The notes: generated by a model not told the origin, from the sequence alone. A stretch of DNA of 64,000 nt from Micromonospora mirobrigensis (GCF_900091555.1 NZ_FMCX01000011.1:1-64000); one strand, 5' to 3'. Positions 25,298 through 35,320 are shown, counted from the stretch's first letter. Numbers and translations: made by a program.

Positions 25298-25331
25298 GCT
25301 TGCTTTATCCGGTAGTCGACGCGCTCATGCG

Positions 25332-25340
25332 AGCGCGTAC
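25332..25340 (+). other. Right attachment core (attR)
   Basis: This is the second copy of AGCGCGTAC. It is followed in frame by CAGGACCCGGCC, the continuation of comEC. Confidence 0.85.
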
Positions 25341-25562
25341 CAGGACCCGGCCTTCCTGGACGCGGTCCGGCCGGCCGTGGCGCTGGTGCAGGTCGGGGTG
25401 GGCAACATGTACGGCCATCCGAGCCCGGAGATCCTGGACCGCCTCGCCCGCGGCGGGGTACGGGTGCTCCGTACCGACACCGACGGGGACCTCGCGGTGC
25501 TCACCGGCAGAGGTGGGCTGGCGGTCGCGAAACGGGGCATCCCGGCGGGCCGCCGGCGGTGA
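25335..25562 (+). pseudogene. comEC: comEC, 3' part, separated by the element
   Basis: The frame GCGTAC-CAG... gives AYQDPAFLDAVRPAVALVQV, then GVGNMYGHPSPEILDRLARG and a stop at 25560-25562. This is the normal C-terminus of ComEC, including the GxxNxxGHP motif. It has no start of its own here. Rejoined with 9841-12036, it yields a protein of about 805 residues. Confidence 0.93.
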
Positions 25563-25767
25563 GGCCCGACCCGGCCGGGCCGCCCGATCCGGCGCGGCCC
25601 GACAAGGCTCCCCGGCCCGGGGCGGTCCGCTGCGGCGACTTCGAGTGACTTGCCTGGAAGGCGGAAACTGTGGTGAATGTCGGGTTTTGCGTTGTGTGCG
25701 GGCTGTGCCGCCCGAGCGGCCGATGAGCAGGCACGATCCGGCCGAAAGCCGTGCGAGTATGGGCGGC

Positions 25768-26739
25768 GTGACCGCCGCCAGCCTCCCTCCCATTCTGCTC
25801 GTCCTGGGTGACGAGGAGCTGCTCGCCACGCGCGCGGTCTCCGAAGCCGTGGCCACGGCCCGCCGGGTCGACCCCGAGGTGGACGTGCGCGAGTACCAGG
25901 CGGGCGCGCTCACCGTGGGCGAGATCGCCGAGATGCTCAGCCCGTCACTCTTCGGCGGCCGCCGGGTCCTGGTGCTGCGTTCCGCCCAGGACGCCCGCAA
26001 GGACCTGGTCACCGCGCTGCTGGCGTACGCGAAGAACCCCGACCCGGACGTGCAACTGGTCGCCCTGCACGTCGGCGGGGCCAAGGGCAGGGCCTTCGCC
26101 GACGGCCTGCGCGGCGCCGGGGCCACCGTGGTGCCCGCCGCCAAGCTCAAGGGGCACCGGGAGCGGGTGGCGTTCGTCCGCGACGAGATCCGCCGGGGCG
26201 GCGGCAGGTGCACCGACGACGCCGCCGAGGCGATGATCGCCGCGGTCGGTACGGACCTGCGGGAGCTCGCCGCGGCCTGCTCCCAGCTGCTCGCCGACAC
26301 CGACGGGCGGATCGGCGCGGACACCGTCGCCCGCTACTACCGCGGTCGGGTGGAGGTGACCGGTTTCACGGTCGCCGACGCCACGATGGTCGGGGACGTC
26401 GCCGGGGCGCTGGAGGCGTTGCGGTGGGCGCTGCACGTCGGTGTCGACCCGGTGCCGATCGCCGACGCCCTGGCCGACGGGGTGCGCACGGTGGCCCGGG
26501 TCGCCGCCGCCGGTCGGGGTGACCCGTACCAGCTCGCCGGCACGCTGGGGATGCCCGCGTGGAAGGTCAAGAACGCCCAGCAGCGCGCCCGGGGCTGGAC
26601 GCCGGAGGGCCTGGTCGAGGCGATGCGGGCGGCCGCCGAGTGCAACGCGGCCGTCAAGGGCGGGGCCGACGACCGGGCGTACGCCCTGGAGAAGGCCGTC
26701 TTCTCCGTCGCCGCCGCACGTCAGGGCGGCGGCCGGTGA
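25768..26739 (+). CDS. holA: DNA polymerase III subunit delta
   Basis: A 323-residue clamp-loader subunit that opens the beta clamp. It starts with SLPPILLVLGDEELL, the usual delta N-terminus (VLGDEELL...), continues with GEIAEMLSPSLFGGRRVLVL and ends with ALEKAVFSVAAARQ. GTG at 25768 is chosen, with ATG nine bases upstream as an alternative. The usual comEA-comEC-holA order is split by the element, so holA depends on a promoter in the 205 bp before it. Its stop overlaps the next start by 4 bp. Confidence 0.93.
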   Translation: MTAASLPPILLVLGDEELLATRAVSEAVATARRVDPEVDVREYQAGALTVGEIAEMLSPSLFGGRRVLVLRSAQDARKDLVTALLAYAKNPDPDVQLVALHVGGAKGRAFADGLRGAGATVVPAAKLKGHRERVAFVRDEIRRGGGRCTDDAAEAMIAAVGTDLRELAAACSQLLADTDGRIGADTVARYYRGRVEVTGFTVADATMVGDVAGALEALRWALHVGVDPVPIADALADGVRTVARVAAAGRGDPYQLAGTLGMPAWKVKNAQQRARGWTPEGLVEAMRAAAECNAAVKGGADDRAYALEKAVFSVAAARQGGGR

Positions 26740-27191
26740 CCGGGGCGCCGCGGACGGCGTGGGCGACGATCCCGACGGACGAGGAGCGGTTCCGGCCGCT
26801 CTACGCCCGGCTGCTCGGGCTGCGTTTCGTCAACCCGGGCGGGGTGCTCTGCTTCCTCTTCTTCGAGGGCGCCGTCGCGCTGGCCGCTCTGCTGGCCCTC
26901 GCCGAGCTGGTCAGCTGGTGGGCCGTGCTGGTGCTGCCGGCCGCCGTGGCGCTGATGGTCAAGCTCAACGACATGGTGGCCGAGGTGGTGGTCCGTTCCG
27001 CGGCGCTCGTGCCGGACCAGGAGCGCGACCGGTTCCGGCGGCAGATGGAGCCGGTGGTGGGGCGGGCGCGGGTGGACTGGACGGTCCCCGGCGTGGTGGT
27101 GACGAGCCGTCCGACGTTGCACGCGGCCGGACCGGTACGCGAGCTGCCCACCACCCACGACCTCACCGACCGACGCGACCTCCGCCGCTGA
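26736..27191 (+). CDS. Membrane protein, unknown (151 aa)
   Basis: GTG at 26736 overlaps the holA stop. Two membrane helices (about residues 40-80) contain FFEGAVALAALLALAELVSW and WAVLVLPAAVALMVKLND. The soluble end is basic. No family is recognised; the coupling with holA is typical of Micromonosporaceae genomes. It is convergent with rpsT. Confidence 0.65.
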   Translation: MTGAPRTAWATIPTDEERFRPLYARLLGLRFVNPGGVLCFLFFEGAVALAALLALAELVSWWAVLVLPAAVALMVKLNDMVAEVVVRSAALVPDQERDRFRRQMEPVVGRARVDWTVPGVVVTSRPTLHAAGPVRELPTTHDLTDRRDLRR

Positions 27192-27304
27192 CCGAGCCGC
27201 ACCAGAGCCGAGTTCCCGGCATCCCACGCCACCGTCCGGCGGAGCGGCCGCCGCGGCCCCGACGGCCGGGTGGTGCGATCGACCCGCCCGGTGAAACACA
27301 GACG

Positions 27305-27342
27305 ACCGGAAGCCCCGGGGGTCTCACCCCGGGGCTTCCGGT
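27305..27342. terminator. Terminator of rpsT
   Basis: ACCGGAAGCCCCGGGG at 27305-27320 pairs with CCCCGGGGCTTCCGGT at 27327-27342 (16 bp, 6-base loop). It lies 20 bp beyond the rpsT stop and also serves the gene at 26736-27191. Confidence 0.85.
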
Positions 27343-27362
27343 TCAGGTCTGAGCTCGGCCGG

Positions 27363-27629
27363 TCAGGCGGAGAACGACGCCACGCGCTTGGCGATGGCCG
27401 ACTTCCGGTTGGCCGCCTGGTTGGCGTGGATGACGCCCTTGCTGGCGGCCTTGTCCAGCTTGCGGGCGGCGTCCTGCATGAGGACGGTCGCCTTCTCGGT
27501 GTCACCGGCCTCCGCAGCCTCCTGGAACTTGCGGATGGCGGTCTTCAGCGACGACTTGACCGACTTGTTACGCAGCCGGCGCTTCTCGTTCTGCCGGTTG
27601 CGCTTGATCTGGGACTTGATGTTCGCCAC
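27363..27629 (-). CDS. rpsT: 30S ribosomal protein S20
   Basis: An 88-residue basic helical protein with [20 protein letters not shown] and [19 protein letters not shown], both diagnostic of bS20. It binds 16S rRNA in the small subunit body. The start ATG at 27629 follows a 20-nt leader before a T-rich stretch. It is transcribed opposite to holA, as in other actinobacteria. Confidence 0.97.
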   Translation of the reverse strand: MANIKSQIKRNRQNEKRRLRNKSVKSSLKTAIRKFQEAAEAGDTEKATVLMQDAARKLDKAASKGVIHANQAANRKSAIAKRVASFSA

Positions 27630-27741
27630 GCGACAGCCTCGTCTTGATAGCTCGGTTTGGTCTGCTTCCGCGCGCGACGAGCATGCGTCATCGCTGCGCG
27701 AAGAGCCAGGTTACCAGGTCGGCCCGGACGAGCCAAAACGC

Positions 27742-28737
27742 TCACGCCCACCCGCGCCGGGCGGCCAGCCAGTGGAGTGCCTGTCCACCGCTGAACCGCT
27801 GGTGTCCGCGCAGGTGCGGGGAGGCGGTGGAGGGGCCGTCGGTGGCGCTGGTGAGAAGGTATCCGGCCAGCGCGGCCAGGGTCACGTCGAGCGCGTCCGG
27901 CGGCGCGTCCGCCGCGGCGGGGTGGGTGGCGTAGGCCACGTCGGCGTCGAGGCCGCTCGCGTACGCGGTGATCAGCAGGCCGACCAGGTCGAACCAGGCC
28001 GGCCCGTGGCAGAGCCAGTTCCAGTCGCAGAACCAGGCCCGGCCGACCGGGTCGATCAACACGTTGTCCAGCCGCAGGTCGCCGTGGATCAGCCCGCCCG
28101 CGGCGGCCGCGTACGCCGGCAGCCGGGCCTCCAGCGCGGCCAGGTCGGGCAGCCGCTCGGCGGCCCACGGGGGTAGTGGAGGCGCAGGCTCCCGGCCGGC
28201 GGCCACCTCGCCCCAGCGCAGGATGTCCGTGCGGGCCAGGTCGGCCAGGTGCGGCGCCCCGAGGGCGACCAGCTCCGGCGGTGGGTCGGCGAGCGCGGCG
28301 GCCACCTCGGCGTACCCGGCGAGGGTGGCGGTCAGCTCGGTCGGGTTCCAGGGCAGCCGGGGCAGCTCACCGTCGACGGCGTCCAGGGCGACCGCGTACC
28401 AGCCGGCGGCGTCGAGCGCCCAGCGCGGCCGGGGGACCGGCAGGCCGGCGGGGAGCCGGGCCAGCACCAGCGCCTCCCGGTGGTACCAGTCGGCGAGGTG
28501 CCGTTGCCGGGTCAGGTCGGCGGCCTTGACGAAGATCCGGCCGCCGTCGGCGGTCTCCAGCAGGCCGGCGAAGCCCCGGGTGAAGCCCGCCCCGGCGGTC
28601 CGGGCCGCCACCACCGGGCCGCCCAGCCGGCCGGCCACGGCGGCGCGCAGCTGCGCCGGCAGCTCCGACCAGTGGGGCCGGGCGGCGGTCGCGTGGTAGG
28701 GCACCGGGGGCAGGACGGGCTCGCGCACGCCCGTCAT
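27742..28737 (-). CDS. Phosphotransferase-family kinase
   Basis: A 331-residue APH/choline-kinase-type enzyme. The catalytic loop is LIHGDLRLDNVLID and the metal site is FCDWNWLCHG, which has DWN in place of the usual DxD. The N-lobe has GGRIFVKAADLTRQRHLADW for the ATP Lys. The substrate is unknown; many members act on small molecules rather than antibiotics. ATG at 28737. It is divergent from the DUF4240 gene. Confidence 0.85.
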   Translation of the reverse strand: MTGVREPVLPPVPYHATAARPHWSELPAQLRAAVAGRLGGPVVAARTAGAGFTRGFAGLLETADGGRIFVKAADLTRQRHLADWYHREALVLARLPAGLPVPRPRWALDAAGWYAVALDAVDGELPRLPWNPTELTATLAGYAEVAAALADPPPELVALGAPHLADLARTDILRWGEVAAGREPAPPLPPWAAERLPDLAALEARLPAYAAAAGGLIHGDLRLDNVLIDPVGRAWFCDWNWLCHGPAWFDLVGLLITAYASGLDADVAYATHPAAADAPPDALDVTLAALAGYLLTSATDGPSTASPHLRGHQRFSGGQALHWLAARRGWA

Positions 28738-28828
28738 GCTGCCGCACCGGTCGCGTCGGGCGGCACCGGCCGCCGGTCGCGTCGTGCCGCGCTCGGGATG
28801 TCGGCCCGCTCTGCGAGACTGCCTGACC

Positions 28829-29365
28829 ATGAGGACCGACGAGTTCTGGCAGCTGATCGACGACGCCCGGGCCGGTGCCGGGGGAGAGGCCGACGCGGTC
28901 GCCGCCCGGGCGGTCGCGCTGCTCGCCGAGCGCGACCCGGAGGAGATCGCCGGGTACGCCGAGCACCAGCGGCGGGTGCTGACCGCCTCGCACAAGGTCG
29001 ACCTCTGGGGCGCGGCGTACCTGATCAACGGTGGCGTCTCGGCCGACGGCTTCGCGTACTTCCGGGGCTGGTTGATGACCCAGGGCCGGGCGGTCTTCGC
29101 CGGGGCGGTGGGGCGGCCGGACTCCCTGGCCGAGCTGCCCCGGGTGCGGGCGGCCGCGCTCAGCGGCGAGGAGTTCCAGTGCGAGCCGATGCTCACGGTG
29201 GCCTGGGACGCGTATCGGAAGGCGACGGCGGCCGAGCTGCCGGCGGAGCCCTTCACGGCCGCCGAGCCGGACCTGAACGACTTCTGGGACTTCGACGACG
29301 AGGAGGAGGCCCGCCGCCGGCTGCCGAAGCTCGCGGCCCTCTTCGTCGAGCCGCCGATGGAGTGA
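28829..29365 (+). CDS. DUF4240 domain protein
   Basis: A 178-residue protein that starts MRTDEFWQLIDDAR, the DUF4240 hallmark, with AAYLINGGVSADGFAYFRGW in the centre and an acidic C-terminus (FWDFDDEEEARRRL). The function of the family is unknown. The ATG at 28829 matches the family start. It stands alone, 121 bp before lepA. Confidence 0.85.
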   Translation: MRTDEFWQLIDDARAGAGGEADAVAARAVALLAERDPEEIAGYAEHQRRVLTASHKVDLWGAAYLINGGVSADGFAYFRGWLMTQGRAVFAGAVGRPDSLAELPRVRAAALSGEEFQCEPMLTVAWDAYRKATAAELPAEPFTAAEPDLNDFWDFDDEEEARRRLPKLAALFVEPPME

Positions 29366-29485
29366 GCCGGGGTGACCCGCCGCGCACCCCAGGAGTGATC
29401 CGACCGCGTCCGGAGCGACGTGGGAGCATAGAGGGGGCCGGCGGCACGCCGGCCCGCTCACGTCAGCCGACCAGAACGGACCGCT

Positions 29486-31363
<1,878 letters not shown>

Positions 31364-31381
31364 CGCTCCCGGTCGTACCAG

Positions 31382-31446
31382 GGCCGGCGCCGCAAGAGGT
31401 GCGACGGACCGCGACGGTCCCGCACCGCCTCCGGCGCCGGCCTTTT
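31382..31446 (+). terminator. lepA terminator
   Basis: GGCCGGCGCCG at 31382-31392 pairs with CGGCGCCGGCC at 31432-31442, with an inner GGTGCG/CGCACC stem, followed by TTTT. The rest of the 407-bp gap to 31770 holds the promoter of the next gene. Confidence 0.85.
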
Positions 31447-31679
31447 CGGCGTACGCCCGCCCGCCGTCCGCCGGCCCAGGGGCCTCCGGGCAGGCGCTGA
31501 TACCCCTGAACGCGGGGCGTCCGGTGCCGTACCGGGGGCGGAACCCGGGTCCGGCGAAGAAATTTTTCCGTCCTTGACGCGCCGTCCATCGATCGTTCGC
31601 ACCCTTCCCGACCTGCGGTCCTGCCGGATCGACGCAGCCCCGACCATCGACGTACGGCGCTCTCCTGCTGGATGAGTCG

Positions 31680-31705
31680 GTTTGGCTTTTCGGCGGTTCG
31701 GGCAT
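31680..31705 (+). promoter_or_regulatory. SigB-type promoter, first GlsB-like gene
   Basis: GTTT at 31680-31683, a 16-bp spacer, then GGGCAT at 31700-31705. This matches the SigB-type pattern GTTT-N14-16-GGGTAY in all but one position of the -10. The same pattern precedes the paralogue. Confidence 0.55.
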
Positions 31706-31725
31706 CTAGCGGTCACGACAGGAAC

Positions 31726-31741
31726 CACACGAAAACGTGTG
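31726..31741 (+). promoter_or_regulatory. Leader hairpin, first GlsB-like gene
   Basis: CACACG and CGTGTG pair around AAAA. It lies in the untranslated leader, 30 bp before the start codon, and is conserved in the duplicate at 32430-32445. Confidence 0.6.
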
Positions 31742-31770
31742 TACGGGATCTTTTAGAAGGAGGAGCGACC

Positions 31771-32058
31771 ATGGAGCTCACCGTTTGGGGCATCATCACC
31801 GCGCTCGTCGTCGGTCTCATCGTCGGCGCGCTGGGCCGCCTGGTCGTTCCGGGCCGGCAGAACATGCCGATGTGGCTGCACATGCTGATCGGCGTCGGCG
31901 CCGCGCTGCTCGGTACGGTCCTGGCCCGGGCCATGGGTATCGCGACGGAGACCGCCGGCATCGACTGGCGTGAGCTGCTCGTCCAGGTCGTGCTGGCCGC
32001 CATCGCCGTCGCCCTGGTGGCCGGTGTGGGTCGTCGTCGCCACCACGTCACCCGGTAA
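31771..32058 (+). CDS. GlsB/YeaQ/YmgE-type membrane protein, copy 1
   Basis: A 95-residue protein with three membrane helices; the start MELTVWGIITALVVGLIVGA is the family's first helix, with the GxLGRLVVPG turn after it (GALGRLVVPGRQNMP). Members are small inner-membrane proteins linked to stress response in firmicutes and actinobacteria. ATG at 31771 has AGAAGGAGGAG upstream. A nearly identical copy lies at 32474. Confidence 0.88.
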   Translation: MELTVWGIITALVVGLIVGALGRLVVPGRQNMPMWLHMLIGVGAALLGTVLARAMGIATETAGIDWRELLVQVVLAAIAVALVAGVGRRRHHVTR

Positions 32059-32080
32059 TTCCGCGACATCTCGCGACTTC

Positions 32081-32117
32081 GAGCGGGCGCCCGACCACCA
32101 CGGTCGGGCGCCCGCTC
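32081..32117 (+). terminator. Terminator of copy 1
   Basis: GAGCGGGCGCCCGACC at 32081-32096 pairs with GGTCGGGCGCCCGCTC at 32102-32117 around ACCAC. Confidence 0.85.
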
Positions 32118-32138
32118 GCGTCGTGCCCACACGCAGCC

Positions 32139-32241
32139 GACAACATCAGCGATGTTGTCGTCTCCCGCCGGATCCACGGCGACTACATCGGGGATGTTGT
32201 CGTCTCCCACCGGGTCCGTGGCGGACAACATCGGGATGTTG
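32139..32241. repeat. Three palindromes in tandem (GACAACATC-N-GATGTTGTC)
   Basis: Copies are at 32139-32159 (perfect, 3-bp centre), 32181-32201 (one mismatch) and 32224-32241 (shorter centre). The spacing is about 42 bp. The block lies between the terminator of copy 1 and the promoter of copy 2, and no gene is present. Confidence 0.65.
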
Positions 32242-32383
32242 GTGCCTCGGCGAGGGCGGGAGGATGGCGTGCGTCAATGGGGGGTGGGGGTTGCGGTGGC
32301 TGGACCGGGGGCCGTGAGCTGGGCGGACGTGGCGGGATCGTCCCCGATCGGGGGATCTGGGGATCTGCCGGGCCGAAAGTCGG

Positions 32384-32409
32384 GTTTGGTTTTTCGACGG
32401 GTCGGGAAC
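32384..32409 (+). promoter_or_regulatory. SigB-type promoter, second GlsB-like gene
   Basis: GTTT at 32384-32387, 16-bp spacer, GGGAAC at 32404-32409, in the same position relative to the gene as in copy 1. The -10 match is weaker. Confidence 0.45.
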
Positions 32410-32429
32410 TAAGCGGTCACGACAGGAAC

Positions 32430-32445
32430 CACACGAAAACGTGTG
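32430..32445 (+). promoter_or_regulatory. Leader hairpin, second GlsB-like gene
   Basis: CACACG and CGTGTG pair around AAAA, as in copy 1. Confidence 0.6.
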
Positions 32446-32473
32446 ACGGAAACTTAGAAGGAGGAGGGCGACC

Positions 32474-32761
32474 ATGGAGCTCACCGTCTGGGGCATCATC
32501 ACCGCGCTCGTCGTCGGTCTCATCGTCGGCGCGCTGGGGCGCCTGGTCGTTCCGGGCCGGCAGAACATGCCGATGTGGCTGCACATGCTGATCGGCGTCG
32601 GCGCCGCGCTGCTCGGTACGGTCCTGGCCCGGGCCATGGGTATCGCGACGGAGACCGCCGGCATCGACTGGCGTGAGCTGTTCGTCCAGGTCGTGCTGGC
32701 CGCCATCGCCGTGGCGCTGGTCGCCGGTGTGGGTCGCCGCCGGAGCGTCTCGCGCTACTGA
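32474..32761 (+). CDS. GlsB/YeaQ/YmgE-type membrane protein, copy 2
   Basis: A 95-residue protein identical to copy 1 through residue 69 except silent changes (L-to-F at the ELLVQ/ELFVQ position is the first difference), with a different C-terminal tail (GRRRSVSRY). The DNA of the first part, leader and promoter is also nearly the same, so the copies arose by a tandem duplication of about 700 bp or are kept alike by gene conversion. ATG at 32474. Confidence 0.88.
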   Translation: MELTVWGIITALVVGLIVGALGRLVVPGRQNMPMWLHMLIGVGAALLGTVLARAMGIATETAGIDWRELFVQVVLAAIAVALVAGVGRRRSVSRY

Positions 32762-32776
32762 CACCACTCGCACCTC

Positions 32777-32810
32777 AGCGGGCGTCCGACCTCAGGGTCG
32801 GGCGCCCGCT
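32777..32810 (+). terminator. Terminator of copy 2
   Basis: AGCGGGCGTCCGACC at 32777-32791 pairs with GGTCGGGCGCCCGCT at 32796-32810 with one G-T pair. It resembles the hairpin after copy 1. Confidence 0.8.
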
Positions 32811-32981
32811 CGCGTTGTGCCGCCGTTCGGAGGTATGCCGTTCGGCACCTCAGGTTCCGGTCCGGTAACACCGCGGCGCCGTCACCGCCGGTCCCGTGGT
32901 GACTCGTCCCGATCTGCCGGGGGCCCCGCGAGCTGCGGTACGGTCGCCTCGCCGTGGCTTCCCGTCCACCCCCTGTCGTAA

Positions 32982-32994
32982 AGGAATTTTTCCT
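32982..32994 (+). promoter_or_regulatory. AT-rich palindrome before the ABC operon
   Basis: AGGAA-TTT-TTCCT is a 13-bp inverted repeat 54 bp upstream of the binding-protein gene. It lies within the likely promoter region and could be a sugar-repressor operator. No regulator gene is nearby. Confidence 0.35.
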
Positions 32995-33047
32995 ACTAAG
33001 GTGCGGCGGAGAAGGTTAGTGCCAGGACGGCGCGAGGGAGATGTGGC

Positions 33048-34337
33048 GTGAACAGGTGGAAGCGGCTGGCCCCGGTCACCGCCTTCGTGGCGTCGGCCGC
33101 GATGGTGCTGACCGGCTGTGGGGGCTCGGACAAGGACGAGGCCGCCGACGACAGCAAGCTGACGGTCTGGATGATGGGCGAGGGCGGGGACGCGCAGAAC
33201 GCGTTCCTCGACACCGTCGAGACCGAGTTCCGCAAGAAGCACCCGGACACCGACGTGGTCGTCCAGTACATCCCCTGGCTCGAGGCGCCGAAGAAGTTCC
33301 AGGCGGCGCTCGCCGGCGGTGAGGGTCCGGACGTCACCGAGCTGGGCAACACCGAGACGCAGGGCTGGGCCGCCCAGGAGGCGCTCGCCGACGTCAGCGA
33401 CAAGTTCAACGGCTGGTCCGAGGGCAAGGACATCCTCCCCGACCTGGTCAAGAACGCCCAGCTCGACGGCAAGCAGTACGGCGTGCCGTGGTACGCCGGC
33501 GTGCGCGGCATCTACTACCGCACCGACTGGTTCGCCGAGGCCGGCGTGCAGCCGCCGAAGAACTGGGACGAGCTGGTCACCGTCGCCAAGGCCGTCCAGG
33601 CCAAGAAGCCCGGCACCTACGGCATCGCGCTGCCCGGCAACTCGGAGCTGCCGTTCTACTCCTTCCTCTGGGGTGCCGGCGCGGAGATCGCCACCAAGCA
33701 GGGCGACACCTGGAAGTCCGGCTACAACACGCCGGAGGCGCAGAAGGCGGTCAAGTTCTGGACCGACCTGGTCACCGTGCACAAGGTCGCCCCGCCGGCC
33801 GCCGCCGGCTGGAACGAGGTCGACGCCCGGACCCAGTTCGCCACCGGCAAGGCCGCGATGGCCTTCGCCGGTAGCTGGCAGGGCGCCGCGATGAAGAAGG
33901 ACAACCCGGAGATCGAGAAGGTCTGGGGCACGTTCCCCATCCCGGGCCCGGACGGCCAGGCGGCTCCCGCCTTCGCCGGTGGCTCCGACATCGCCATCTG
34001 GAAGGACAGCGAGCGCCAGGACCTGGCGTGGGACTACACCACCGCGCTGCTGAGCAAGCAGAAGGACAAGGAGTTCGCCAGCAGCCTGGGCTTCTTCCCG
34101 GTCTACAGCGACCTGGTCGGCGGCAGTGAGTACACCAACGACAAGGTGATGGCCTCGTTCGCCACCGCGATGCAGAAGACCAAGCTGACCCCGCTCACCC
34201 CGAAGTGGGTCGAGGTCAGCCGGACCAAGACGGTCACCCAGGCGATGAACAGCTCGGTCATCAAGGGGCAGAAGACGGTCGAGCAGGCCACCGCCGACGC
34301 GGCCACCGAGATGGAAAGCATCCTCAACGCCAAGTGA
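33048..34337 (+). CDS. Sugar ABC transporter, solute-binding lipoprotein
   Basis: A 429-residue lipoprotein of the type-1 extracellular solute-binding family. A signal peptide with lipobox LTGCG is cut at the Cys near residue 25; the mature protein begins GGSDKDEAADD. The central WGAGAEIATKQGDTW, YNTPEAQKAVKFW and FAGSWQGAAM segments are typical of binding proteins for oligosaccharides. GTG at 33048. It overlaps the first permease by 4 bp. The sugar is not evident; no ATPase lies in the cluster, so a shared MsiK-type ATPase probably serves it. Confidence 0.92.
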   Translation: MNRWKRLAPVTAFVASAAMVLTGCGGSDKDEAADDSKLTVWMMGEGGDAQNAFLDTVETEFRKKHPDTDVVVQYIPWLEAPKKFQAALAGGEGPDVTELGNTETQGWAAQEALADVSDKFNGWSEGKDILPDLVKNAQLDGKQYGVPWYAGVRGIYYRTDWFAEAGVQPPKNWDELVTVAKAVQAKKPGTYGIALPGNSELPFYSFLWGAGAEIATKQGDTWKSGYNTPEAQKAVKFWTDLVTVHKVAPPAAAGWNEVDARTQFATGKAAMAFAGSWQGAAMKKDNPEIEKVWGTFPIPGPDGQAAPAFAGGSDIAIWKDSERQDLAWDYTTALLSKQKDKEFASSLGFFPVYSDLVGGSEYTNDKVMASFATAMQKTKLTPLTPKWVEVSRTKTVTQAMNSSVIKGQKTVEQATADAATEMESILNAK

Positions 34338-35320
34338 GCACCCTGACCGAGGCTCCGGAGGCGGCCGCCGCGCGGGAGACCCCCGCGCGGCGGCGGCCCC
34401 GCGTCGACCGCCTGCCGTACCTGCTGCTCCTGCCCTGCCTGGCGATCATCGCGGTGCTGCTGCTCTGGCCGCTCGGCCAGGTGGTGGCGATGTCGTTCTA
34501 CAAGCTGAACAACGTCCGGCAGCTGCGCGGTACGCGCGAGTGGCCGTGGGTCGGGCTGGACAACTACGTCCAGATCCTCGGTGACCCGTTCTTCCTCAGG
34601 GTGCTGCGCAACACGGTGCTCTTCGCCGCCGCGAACGTGGTGCTGACGATGATCCTCGGCACCCTGGTCGGGCTGCTGCTCAACCGGCTGGGCAAGAGGA
34701 TGGCCACCTTCGTCGCCAGCTGCGTGATGCTGGCCTGGGCGACCCCGGCGTTGACCGGCACCATCGTCTGGAAGTGGATCTTCGACGACACCAGCGGCCT
34801 GGTGACCTGGTTGTTCAACAAGCTGCCCGACGGGCTCTCCACCGCCCTGTTCGGGCGCAGCGACTGGACCGGGTACGGCTGGTTCAACTCGCCGCTGCTC
34901 TTCTTCGCCATCCTCACCCTGGTGGTGGTCTGGCACTCGTTCCCGTTCATCGCGGTCAGCGTGCTGGCCGGGTTGAAGAGCGTGCCGAGCGAGCTGCACG
35001 AGGCGGCCCGGGTCGACGGCGCCGGCCCGTGGCGGGTCTTCTGGTCGGTGACCTTCCCGATGCTCCGGCCGGTCTTCGGGATCCTGGTGGTGCTCTCCAC
35101 CATCTGGGACTTCAAGGTCTTCACCCAGCAGTTCGTGCTGGCCGGCGGCACCCAGGACCGGACGACCTTCATGCTCTCCATCTACTCCTACGCGGAGGCG
35201 TTCTCGCCCCCGCCCAAGTACGGCCTGGGCGCGGCGATCGCGGTCATCCTGACCCTGATCCTGCTCCTGGTCACCGGCATCTACGTCCGGATGGTGCTCC
35301 GGCAGGAGGAGGACGCGTGA
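34334..35320 (+). CDS. Sugar ABC transporter permease 1
   Basis: A 328-residue MalF-type permease with six predicted helices. The ATPase-contact motif is ELHEAARVDGAGPWRVFWSV near residue 230. GTG at 34334 overlaps the binding-protein stop. The N-terminus is long and basic (ETPARRRPRVDRLPY). It ends with a 4-bp overlap to permease 2. Confidence 0.92.
   Translation: MSTLTEAPEAAAARETPARRRPRVDRLPYLLLLPCLAIIAVLLLWPLGQVVAMSFYKLNNVRQLRGTREWPWVGLDNYVQILGDPFFLRVLRNTVLFAAANVVLTMILGTLVGLLLNRLGKRMATFVASCVMLAWATPALTGTIVWKWIFDDTSGLVTWLFNKLPDGLSTALFGRSDWTGYGWFNSPLLFFAILTLVVVWHSFPFIAVSVLAGLKSVPSELHEAARVDGAGPWRVFWSVTFPMLRPVFGILVVLSTIWDFKVFTQQFVLAGGTQDRTTFMLSIYSYAEAFSPPPKYGLGAAIAVILTLILLLVTGIYVRMVLRQEEDA

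Larger units (their letters stand above)
12037..25331. mobile_element. 13.3-kb integrative element in comEC
   Basis: The element spans one copy of the 9-bp core to the other (13,304 bp from core to core). It carries a large serine recombinase at the left end, an FtsK/TraB-type pump with membrane partners at the right end, two initiator-like winged-helix genes, an excisionase-like gene, and an HNH nuclease with a possible small terminase. The DNA reads less GC-rich than its flanks and is full of intergenic hairpins. It resembles an actinomycete integrative and conjugative element that also has phage-satellite genes. It has no capsid, portal or large terminase gene that I can recognise. Confidence 0.88.

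Noticed and set aside
27742-28737. Aminoglycoside resistance kinase
   Set aside because: The fold matches, but the metal site is DWN and the context gives no resistance link, so only the family is named.
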